16,450 nucleotides of DNA from Candidatus Paceibacterota bacterium (lineage in GTDB: Bacteria > Verrucomicrobiota > Verrucomicrobiia > Limisphaerales > UBA8199), in the NCBI GenBank assembly GCA_035452965.1, contig DAOTCE010000055.1, positions 1 to 16,450 on the forward strand, in the 5' to 3' direction. The notes under the pieces are model-generated. The model was given only the letters and a program-made list of their open reading frames with translations. It ran no database searches and was not told where the DNA came from. Shown piece after piece: positions 1 through 5,171 of the stretch. The position numbers were made by a program, and so were the translations under genes. Numbering within the stretch: position 1 is the first letter of the stretch; each line of letters starts with the position of its first letter.

Positions 1-147
1 GGCAGCTCCAGCTTCGCGGCGGGCTGCCGATTTTGTTTTCTTGGTGGAGCTGGCCCGGATGATCTCGGCGCACTTGGGGCAGATGCCGGCCCTGTCCATC
101 GGGCGTCGGCACCAGGCGCAGCGGTGATTGCGGGGAGTCGCGCTCAT
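1..147 (-). CDS. Partial zinc-ribbon-like small protein (runs off the left edge)
   Basis: An open frame of 49 codons starts with ATG at 147 and continues past the window edge, so the C-terminus is missing. The N-terminus contains RCAWCRRPMDRAGICPKCAE: two CxxC pairs (residues 10-13 and 23-26) spaced like a small zinc ribbon. A basic, Ala-rich stretch (SSTKKTKSAARR) follows. The start overlaps the stop of the upstream HTH gene by one base (TAATG), so the two are probably translationally coupled. Small zinc-finger proteins of this size are common in phage and integrative elements, which fits the junction seen near position 1100. No enzymatic function can be assigned. The cysteine pattern and gene coupling are direct observations; zinc binding and DNA or protein interaction are inferences. 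Confidence 0.55.
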   Translation of the reverse strand, partial: MSATPRNHRCAWCRRPMDRAGICPKCAEIIRASSTKKTKSAARREAGAA

Positions 148-356
148 TACTTTACTCCCAGTGCCGAGCGGACCTGCGACAGTGAATAGAAGTTCAGCCG
201 GCCAATTTTGATGACGGGAATCTCTTTCCCGGTGTGCATCCGCAGCCATTGGATACTGGGCCGGGACTTCGTAGTCCAAGCGGCTTGTAGTAACTCTTCG
301 GCGGCCAAAAGCCTCTCGCCGGTGGCCTCGTCATGCTGTTGTATTTTCGTAAGCAT
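147..356 (-). CDS. Small helix-turn-helix protein, excisionase/MerR-like
   Basis: This encodes 69 residues. The C-terminal part (about 30-69) reads SRPSIQWLRMHTGKEIPVIKIGRLNFYSLSQVR, which resembles the winged-helix layout of excisionase/AlpA-type DNA-binding domains: a helical segment, then an I-x-x-G-R-x-x-x-Y/F strand pair, then a final helix. The N-terminal 28 residues are a charged helix rich in Glu and Ala. The start at 356 is the first ATG of the frame. It is divergent from the Xre-type gene at 432, with only 75 bases between them, and overlaps the zinc-ribbon gene downstream by one base. A role as a directionality factor or small regulator of a mobile element is an inference from size, fold and neighbours. 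The family is too short and variable to be certain. Confidence 0.6.
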   Translation of the reverse strand: MLTKIQQHDEATGERLLAAEELLQAAWTTKSRPSIQWLRMHTGKEIPVIKIGRLNFYSLSQVRSALGVK

Positions 357-425
357 GGATACAACATAAAATCGGCGCTTGCACTTAACAAGGGGGCGGT
401 GTATGTTTTAGTCGTATCATACAAC
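338..425. promoter_or_regulatory. Divergent control region with three copies of a 7-bp motif
   Basis: The heptamer ATACAAC occurs at 359-365 and 419-425, and its complement GTTGTAT at 338-344. An inverted repeat TGTATG (400-405) / CATACA (418-423) with 12 bases between its arms overlaps the third copy. The region lies between the divergent starts at 356 and 432 and is more A+T-rich than its surroundings. This arrangement resembles operators of phage-type Xre repressors, which bind several short sites between divergent genes. Binding by the protein encoded at 432 is inferred from position only. Confidence 0.4.
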
Positions 426-431
426 TGAACT

Positions 432-1076
432 ATGAGAGCAAAGAAAAACCAGACATTGGCAGAGTTGCGGCGGATCATTGGCCGGACCCAAACGGAGTTT
501 GGCGAATTGATTGGCGCGTCAAAAGACACCGTTGTTTCCTGGGAGAATGGCCGCAACAGAATCTCGCCTGCATTCTCTTATCGCATCTGGCTGGCGACCG
601 GCGCGGATATTGTTAGCTCCACCGTTCCATTGAACTTGAATCGCCAGCCGTACACCTTCGCGGACTACAAGGCGTGGAAAGAATCGCGGATTGGTGTGCA
701 TCCTGAACAGCGTCTATTCGACAAGAGCGCCGATGCTCTCTGGCTGATATTTAGTGCGGCGGCAAAGCCGGGGCCGGGAAAGCTCAAAGACCAGTTGACC
801 GGGGTCTGGTGTAGCTTCGTTGCGTGGCTGGAACAGACCCGTGTCGACTTCAAGCTGGAACAGCGCATTGATGAACTACTCGACCAGCGGGTCGCGGCGG
901 TGGAGTCCAAGACAATGACCTGGGGCGAGTGGCGCAAGGCTCCGGCAGTTATCAGGGAGTTCTACGGGTTCAAGGATGACAAGCGCCAGTCAGCCAAAAG
1001 GGAGCTAACGCTCAGGATGCCGACACATCCGGTATGGAATGCACAATCGGATATGCGGGCAAAGGGCAGCAGATAA
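432..1076 (+). CDS. Xre-family HTH protein, putative repressor of the element
   Basis: This encodes 214 residues. Residues about 7-57 form a Cro/CI (Xre) helix-turn-helix: LAELRRIIGRTQTEFGELIG, then ASKDTVVSWENGRNRIS, with the typical V-S-W-E-N-G-R recognition-helix end. The remaining 150 residues match nothing I recognise. They are charged, with an amphipathic helix around KLEQRIDELLDQRVAAVESK, and carry no obvious protease or Ser-Lys dyad motif of LexA/CI type. The ATG at 432 has no Shine-Dalgarno sequence ahead of it. The gene is divergent from the small HTH gene, with candidate operators between them. Its base composition looks less G+C-rich than the chromosomal genes to the right, consistent with an acquired element. 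DNA binding is well supported; a repressor or maintenance role is an inference. Confidence 0.75.
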   Translation: MRAKKNQTLAELRRIIGRTQTEFGELIGASKDTVVSWENGRNRISPAFSYRIWLATGADIVSSTVPLNLNRQPYTFADYKAWKESRIGVHPEQRLFDKSADALWLIFSAAAKPGPGKLKDQLTGVWCSFVAWLEQTRVDFKLEQRIDELLDQRVAAVESKTMTWGEWRKAPAVIREFYGFKDDKRQSAKRELTLRMPTHPVWNAQSDMRAKGSR

Positions 1077-1084
1077 GGTGGCTA

Positions 1085-1115
1085 ATACCCTATATTCTTA
1101 TTTGTAAATACTGCT
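1085..1115. other. Junction between element-like DNA and chromosome
   Basis: On the minus strand the URO-D-like coding sequence stays recognisable through CAGCAGTTCTGGTTCAGC (about 1113-1130), then gives way to an A+T-rich stretch (1085-1108) and the tail of the Xre gene. The breakpoint therefore lies around 1098-1113. A target-site or att duplication cannot be shown because the other end of the element is outside the window. Confidence 0.45.
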
Positions 1116-1313
1116 GAACCAGAACTGCTGGTAAGGGTCGAGGCCGAAGTGCTGGGCGATGTCGAAGACCTGGCTGAACCTGAGTTGAGCCGGTAAACCC
1201 TCGCGGTGCCAGCGAGAGATGGTCTCGTCCCACCACATGGCCCATTCCCAGCACGGGAAGCGGTCCACCGGCTGGAAGTTCATTACGGAGCGGAAGCGTT
1301 CGACGTGATTCAT
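1098..1313 (-). pseudogene. 5' remnant of a uroporphyrinogen-decarboxylase-family gene
   Basis: The 71-codon frame begins MNHVERFRSVMNFQPVDRFP and continues WEWAMWWDETISRWHREGLP and FGLDPYQQFWFS. This is the typical N-terminus of URO-D-like proteins (COG0407 type, which includes corrinoid methyltransferase relatives); normal members have roughly 350 residues. Here the family pattern stops at about residue 67 and the frame ends three codons later (IYK, stop at 1098-1100). Everything beyond belongs to the divergent, element-like DNA on the left. The fragment lacks the barrel and active site, so it cannot be functional. It is best explained by insertion of the left-hand element into the gene, or by a deletion ending here. 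The family call rests on pattern recognition of the N-terminus only. Confidence 0.7.
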
Positions 1314-1436
1314 GGGGCGTGCAGATGTTTATGGAATTGACTGGAGATTGGATTGGAAGTGCATCAGCGGCACCGCGGCAGGGAAACAGAGTCGCATGGC
1401 AGAGTCAAGGAGATGGCATGCGATTCGGCCGGTAGC

Positions 1437-1524
1437 GCGTATGCATGAAGCTGCCGGCGGAGCGCAGGCATCTTGCCCGCTTTGCGGATGGCGGGCCAGA
1501 CCAGCGGGCCAGATGCCCGCGCGC
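1437..1524 (+). repeat. Dispersed palindromic repeat, copy 1
   Basis: The copy starts GCGTATGCATGAAG and aligns without gaps over 88 bases to the copy at 1801-1888, about 85% identical by eye. Its core is a 19-bp inverted repeat with two mismatches: left arm 1462-1480 (GCGCAGGCATCTTGCCCGC), right arm 1504-1522 (GCGGGCCAGATGCCCGCGC), with 23 bases between. The RNA or single strand would fold into a strong hairpin. It looks like a REP/MITE-type interspersed element. Confidence 0.7.
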
Positions 1525-1570
1525 CTTCAGGCAGACGCGCCGGACGTGACGCTTCCATAGGACATTTCAT

Positions 1571-1599
1571 TCGACAATTGGACGGAGTTGGACTATAAA
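1571..1599 (+). promoter_or_regulatory. Sigma70-like promoter, probably for the S41-type gene
   Basis: TCGACA (1571-1576, 5 of 6 matches to TTGACA) is followed after exactly 17 bases by TATAAA (1594-1599, 5 of 6 matches to TATAAT). Transcription would start near 1606. The next gene is at 1956, so the leader would be about 350 bases long and would contain the 11-bp repeats and the second palindromic element. This is the best promoter match I found in the window. Confidence 0.5.
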
Positions 1600-1655
1600 T
1601 ATCAGCCAGGCGCGGTCGGGAAGCGCCCCTGGGCTGAGGAGGTCCGGGACAGGGC

Positions 1656-1710
1656 AATCAAGGCCCAATCATGGAGTAATCATGCTCCAATCATGCTCCA
1701 ATCATGCTAG
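1656..1710 (+). repeat. 11-bp tandem repeat, five units
   Basis: Five consecutive 11-base units fill exactly 55 bases: AATCAAGGCCC, AATCATGGAGT, AATCATGCTCC, AATCATGCTCC, AATCATGCTAG. All share AATCA, four share AATCATG, and the third and fourth are identical. It lies about 50 bases downstream of the putative transcription start and 245 bases before the S41-type gene. It may be a minisatellite or a cluster of protein-binding sites repeating about once per helical turn. Confidence 0.8.
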
Positions 1711-1791
1711 CAACACCGGGACAACACGCCGGCAACCCGATCCAATCCCGCGCAAGATCCCCGTCGGGCGGCGCAAGCCCGGGCCCCTAAG

Positions 1792-1803
1792 CGCACTAGT
1801 GCG
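1792..1803. repeat. Perfect 12-bp palindrome
   Basis: CGCACTAGTGCG is a perfect palindrome. Its last three bases are the first three of the second dispersed repeat. It could be a dimeric regulator site or part of the repeat's insertion boundary; nothing else supports either reading. Confidence 0.5.
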
Positions 1804-1888
1804 TATGCATGAAGTTGCCGAAGGCACGCGGGCATCTTGCCCGCTTTGCGGATTGCGGGCCAGACAAGCAGGCAAGATGCATACGCGC
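1801..1888 (+). repeat. Dispersed palindromic repeat, copy 2
   Basis: This is the second copy of the element at 1437-1524, in the same orientation, with starts 364 bases apart. Its right arm can pair two ways. GCATCTTGCC (1832-1841) pairs perfectly with GGCAAGATGC (1871-1880). The outer GCGTATGCAT (1801-1810) pairs perfectly with ATGCATACGC (1877-1886). A shorter internal stem GCCCGC (1839-1844) / GCGGGC (1855-1860) is also possible. Such alternative pairings in the leader of the following gene could affect transcript stability, but the repeat's presence elsewhere argues that it is mainly a genomic repeat family. Confidence 0.7.
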
Positions 1889-1955
1889 TGTTCGGCCAGG
1901 ATGGAGATTTGCGGTGGCTTTACTTTAGGGCCCGGAGAGGGCATTATGCCCGGAG

Positions 1956-3038
1956 ATGATACGAATTGGGATCAAATCACTTTTGGCGGCCTGCCTGATG
2001 GTATGTGGTGGGCAGCCAGGCTTGTTGCGGGCCGAAACGCGGGCGGGGGGTGGTACGGGTGCGGATTTCAAGGAGGTCTATGATCTGGTGCGGGCACACC
2101 TGGCAGGGGTGAGTGAAGCGGAGTTGAACGAGGCCGCGGTAAAGGGGTTGATAGCGAGCTTGAACCCGCGTGTGAAGCTGGTAACGAACGGGACGGCGGC
2201 CAAGGCCGCGGGCAAGGTGCCTGCGGTGAAGAAATCGAGCGTGTTCGAGGGCGATTCAATTTACGTGCGGGTCGGGCGAGTGGAGGAGGATTTGGCGGGT
2301 GCGCTCAGCGCAGCCTGCAGCAAACCTGAGACAACGAACAAGCTGAAAGGGGTGGTGCTGGATTTGCGCTACGCGGGTGGGGATGATTACGCGGCGGCGG
2401 CAGCGGCGGCGGATTTGTTCCTGCGTAAGGAACAGCCGCTGTTGAACTGGGGCGACGGCATGGTGAGATCAAGAGCCGCGGGGGACGAGATCGAATTGCC
2501 GGTGGCGGTGCTGGTGAACCGGCAGACGACAGGAGCGGCGGAGGCGTTGGCGGCGGTGCTGCGAGAGACTGGCGTCGGCTTGATATTGGGTGGCCAGACG
2601 GCGGGGCAGGCAATGGTAGCGCGGGAGTTTTCGTTGAAAAATGGGGACCGCCTCCGCATCGCTACGACGGCGATCCAGTTGGGGGACGGCTCGGCGATGA
2701 CGGTGCAAGGGCTCAAGCCGGACATTGTGGTGGAGGTCAGCGCTGAGGCGGAGCGCGCGTATTACGGCGACGCCTACCGGGCGCCTGAGATTGCAGGTCT
2801 GCCGGCTGGCAGTGGTCTTTCGATGACGAATTCCGGGACGGCGACGAATCGTGCGGCGCGGCGCTTGCGGTTGAACGAGGCGGAGCTGGTGCGGGAACGA
2901 CGGGAGGGACTGAGTGAGGCGGACCTGACGATGCTGCGGGGGCGCGAACCAGAAACGCCAACGGTCCAGGATCCAGCCCTGGCGCGGGCGCTCGATTTGT
3001 TGCGGGGTCTGGCGTTAGTGCGGAGCACGCGGCCCTGA
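1956..3038 (+). CDS. Exported S41-type peptidase relative, apparently catalytically inactive
   Basis: This encodes 360 residues. Residues 1-26 form a signal peptide (basic start, SLLAACLMVCGG, LLRA cleavage site), so the protein acts outside the cytoplasm. Residues 38-72 match the helical N-terminus of carboxy-terminal processing proteases (DFKEVYDLVRAHLAGVSEAE, then GLIASLNPR). Residues 131-145 (KGVVLDLRYAGGDD) match the conserved I-L-D-L-R-x-N-x-G-G strand, and GLKPDIVVE (252-260) matches the usual G-I/V-x-P-D-I-x-V end of the core. The PDZ domain normally found between these parts is absent. In the catalytic segment VAVLVNRQTTGAAEALA, the position of the nucleophilic Ser is Gly193. In GGQTAGQAMVA, the position of the Lys base is Gln218. 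The protein thus looks like a pseudo-protease. The tail (about 290-360) is Arg/Glu-rich and unassigned. GGAGAGG (1934-1940) lies upstream at a long spacing. The alignment was done by eye. Confidence 0.75.
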   Translation: MIRIGIKSLLAACLMVCGGQPGLLRAETRAGGGTGADFKEVYDLVRAHLAGVSEAELNEAAVKGLIASLNPRVKLVTNGTAAKAAGKVPAVKKSSVFEGDSIYVRVGRVEEDLAGALSAACSKPETTNKLKGVVLDLRYAGGDDYAAAAAAADLFLRKEQPLLNWGDGMVRSRAAGDEIELPVAVLVNRQTTGAAEALAAVLRETGVGLILGGQTAGQAMVAREFSLKNGDRLRIATTAIQLGDGSAMTVQGLKPDIVVEVSAEAERAYYGDAYRAPEIAGLPAGSGLSMTNSGTATNRAARRLRLNEAELVRERREGLSEADLTMLRGREPETPTVQDPALARALDLLRGLALVRSTRP

Positions 3039-3097
3039 TTTCGCGATTGACCAGTGGAATGAGTGCTCCCAAGGTCTGGCGGTCAACGCATGGTTGA

Positions 3098-4900
3098 ATG
3101 AAGACGATCCTTTTCATTTGCACGGGAAACGTGTGCCGGAGTCCAATGGCCGCGGGCCTGTTTCAACAGGCCGTGCAGGGCAGGGGAGATTATCGGGTGC
3201 TGTCAGCGGGCCTGGGAGCGGCGGAGGGATTTCCTCCCAGCGAGTACGCCGTGCGTGCGGTCGGGGAGCTGGGCATTGACATCTCGCAAACGCGGAGTCA
3301 GATGTTGACGACGGAGTTGGTCCAGCAGGCGGATTATATCTTCGGCATGACTCATAACCACATTGACACGGTGATGGCCCTGTATCCGCAGGCGTCGGAG
3401 AAGACCTTCTTGCTGCGGGAATTTGATGAAACCTTGGATGCGTTTGAGAAAGACATCAGTGATCCGATTGGAGGATCGTACCAGGTTTATCTTGATTGCC
3501 GGGATCAAATCGAGCAGGGCATCGTGTCGTTGCTGCGGTTTATTCGGCAGGGGCTGGTGGCACCGGAGGTGGCGGGGGGCCGGGGGCCAGCCGCGGCTGC
3601 GGAACTGGAATCCAAAGAACAGGTAGAACGACGCACAACTATGGCAAAACAAATTATTCCAACAGACTACAGGCTTCAGGCGGTTGACGCGGAGATTGCA
3701 GTCGCAATCGAGCGCGAGGTGCGACGGCAGCAGGAGAATATCGAGCTGATTGCAAGCGAGAATTTCACCAGCCCGGCGGTCATGGAGGCGCAAGGGTCGG
3801 TGCTCACGAACAAGTACGCCGAGGGCTACCCAAAGAAGCGATGGTATGGCGGCTGCGAGAACGTGGATGTGGTTGAGCAACTGGCGATTGACCGGGCAAA
3901 AAAGCTGTTTGGGGCCGAACATGCGAATGTGCAGCCGCACTCCGGCAGCGGCGCGAACATGGCCGTGTATTTCGCCTTCCTCAAGCCGGGTGACAAGATG
4001 CTGACCATGGACTTAGCCCATGGGGGACACTTGACGCACGGGAACAAGGCGAACTTCTCGGGCAGGTTCTTCGAGATCATTCATTATGGGGTGCGCAGGG
4101 ATGATGAGCGCATTGACTACGATCAGTTGGCGCTGATGGCGCGCGAAAACAGACCGAAGATGATCACGGTCGGAGCGAGCGCCTATCCGCGGACGATTGA
4201 TTTCGAACGCCTGGGTCAGATTGCTCGCGAGAGCGGGGCCTACCTGCTGGCGGACATTGCCCATATCGCCGGATTGGTGGCGACTGGGTTGCACCCCAGT
4301 CCCGTGCCACACGCTGACTTCGTGACGACGACGACGCACAAGACGCTGCGCGGGCCTCGGGGTGGGCTAGTATTGTGCAAAGAAAAGTACGCGAAGGAAA
4401 TTGACTCACAGACGTTCCCGGGGATACAGGGCGGGCCGCTGATGCATGTGATCGCGGCCAAAGCGGTGTGCTTGCGCGAGGCAATGCAGCCGTCGTTCAC
4501 GGTTTACCAGAAGCAAATCGTGCAGAACGCGGCGGTGCTGGCCGATGGCATGAAACGAAACGGCTTTCGGTTGGTGAGTGGCGGCACGGACAATCACCTG
4601 ATGCTGGTGGACGTCGGGGCCCGCGGGGTGACGGGCAAGGAATGCCAGGCTGCCCTGGACCTGGCCGGCATAACGGTGAACAAGAACACTATTCCGTTCG
4701 AGACGCGCTCGCCTTTCCAGGCGAGCGGCATCCGTTTGGGAACTCCGGCGGTGACGACACGCGGGATGGCCGAGGCCGAGATGGCCGCGATCGCGGACAT
4801 GATCAGCGAGGTGCTGCTGGACCTCAAGAACCCCGAGGCGATTGCCAAGGTGCGCCAGAGGGTACGCGAGTTGACCATGCGGTTCCCGCTGCCGTACTGA
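3098..4900 (+). CDS. glyA: Fusion: low-molecular-weight phosphatase + serine hydroxymethyltransferase
   Basis: This is 600 residues in one uninterrupted frame. Residues 1-151 are a low-molecular-weight protein phosphatase: the P-loop C8-T-G-N-V-C-R14-S is the CX5R signature and D122-P-I-G the general-acid loop. Residues 152-181 are an Ala/Gly/Glu-rich linker. Residues 182-600 (419 residues, the normal GlyA length) are serine hydroxymethyltransferase, which interconverts serine and glycine with tetrahydrofolate. Visible motifs include NIELIASENF, YAEGYPKKRWYGGC and the PLP-lysine segment TTTTHK415TLRGPRGG. An in-frame ATG at 3641 (Met182) could start a separate GlyA, but no Shine-Dalgarno sequence precedes it and no stop separates the halves. 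In Bacillus subtilis the arginine phosphatase gene ywlE lies close to glyA, so the fusion may derive from such a neighbourhood. Val12 stands where YwlE has Thr11. It lies 59 bases after the S41-type gene and may share its transcript. Confidence 0.9.
   Translation: MKTILFICTGNVCRSPMAAGLFQQAVQGRGDYRVLSAGLGAAEGFPPSEYAVRAVGELGIDISQTRSQMLTTELVQQADYIFGMTHNHIDTVMALYPQASEKTFLLREFDETLDAFEKDISDPIGGSYQVYLDCRDQIEQGIVSLLRFIRQGLVAPEVAGGRGPAAAAELESKEQVERRTTMAKQIIPTDYRLQAVDAEIAVAIEREVRRQQENIELIASENFTSPAVMEAQGSVLTNKYAEGYPKKRWYGGCENVDVVEQLAIDRAKKLFGAEHANVQPHSGSGANMAVYFAFLKPGDKMLTMDLAHGGHLTHGNKANFSGRFFEIIHYGVRRDDERIDYDQLALMARENRPKMITVGASAYPRTIDFERLGQIARESGAYLLADIAHIAGLVATGLHPSPVPHADFVTTTTHKTLRGPRGGLVLCKEKYAKEIDSQTFPGIQGGPLMHVIAAKAVCLREAMQPSFTVYQKQIVQNAAVLADGMKRNGFRLVSGGTDNHLMLVDVGARGVTGKECQAALDLAGITVNKNTIPFETRSPFQASGIRLGTPAVTTRGMAEAEMAAIADMISEVLLDLKNPEAIAKVRQRVRELTMRFPLPY
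3641..3643 (+). other. Possible internal start for stand-alone GlyA
   Basis: This in-frame ATG (codon 182 of the fusion) begins MAKQIIPTDYRLQ, which looks like a normal GlyA N-terminus. The upstream bases (GTAGAACGACGCACAACT) contain no ribosome-binding motif. If it is used, the cell would make both a fusion and a free GlyA from one gene. Confidence 0.35.
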
Positions 4901-4980
4901 ACACACGTCCCAGGTTGAGTCCAAAACCTGAAAGGTTGATCGGGGCCTTGACAGAGCTCGGCAGGTGCGGCAAAGTGTGG

Positions 4981-5002
4981 TTGCACTTGGTGCAAGTTTT
5001 TC
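4981..5002 (+). terminator. Weak intrinsic-terminator-like hairpin after glyA
   Basis: TTGCAC (4981-4986) and GTGCAA (4990-4995) form a perfect 6-bp stem with a 3-base loop, followed by GTTTTT (4996-5001). The stem is short and only half G+C, so termination would be partial. It lies 80 bases after the glyA stop, inside the 271-base gap before rho, which otherwise holds only weak promoter-like sequences. Confidence 0.35.
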
Positions 5003-5048
5003 CTTGCGACATTGCGGGATAACAGTCAGGCTTGCACCACGCTCCCGG

Positions 5049-5077
5049 TTGGTAGCCAATCCAGTTTGAACTAATAT
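5049..5077 (+). promoter_or_regulatory. Possible rho promoter
   Basis: TTGGTA (5049-5054) and TAATAT (5072-5077) are 17 bases apart, each matching 4 of 6 consensus bases. They would give a leader of about 90 bases before the rho start at 5172. A second candidate, TTGACA (4948-4953), has a perfect -35 but a poor -10 (CAAAGT). Both are weak calls. Confidence 0.25.
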
Positions 5078-5171
5078 TATCGCTAATCGTCCAACCAGGG
5101 GTCCAACTGATAGACCAGTCCTTTAGTGGTCGCACCTGCTGAGAGAATTTAGAATCCAAATGTATTGACGT

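Larger units (their letters stand above)
1314..1955. other. 642-base non-coding region with promoter and repeats
   Basis: No credible gene is present. The open frames here translate the palindromic repeats and show peptide pairs such as ASCPLCGWRARPAGQMPARL and ASCPLCGLRARQAGKM, a sign of repeat translation rather than coding. The stretch holds the lost URO-D gene's upstream side, a sigma70-like promoter at 1571-1599, an 11-bp tandem repeat at 1656-1710, a 12-bp perfect palindrome at 1792-1803 and two related palindromic elements, all listed separately. Confidence 0.65.

Noticed and set aside
1312..1560. Cys-containing small proteins (ASCPLCGWRARPAG and the related peptide at 1682-2083)
   Set aside because: Both are translations of the same palindromic repeat in the same frame, not genes.
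1437..1888. CRISPR array
   Set aside because: There are only two copies of an 88-bp palindromic unit, no regular short repeats and spacers, and no cas genes. The 11-bp array has no spacers.
4983..5036. Minus-strand reading with C-x3-C and C-x2-C (WCKPDC, CTKC), like a zinc ribbon, in the glyA-rho gap
   Set aside because: There is no good start codon or ribosome site. The frame simply continues from antisense of rho into antisense of glyA, and two of the cysteines come from the hairpin at 4981-4995.
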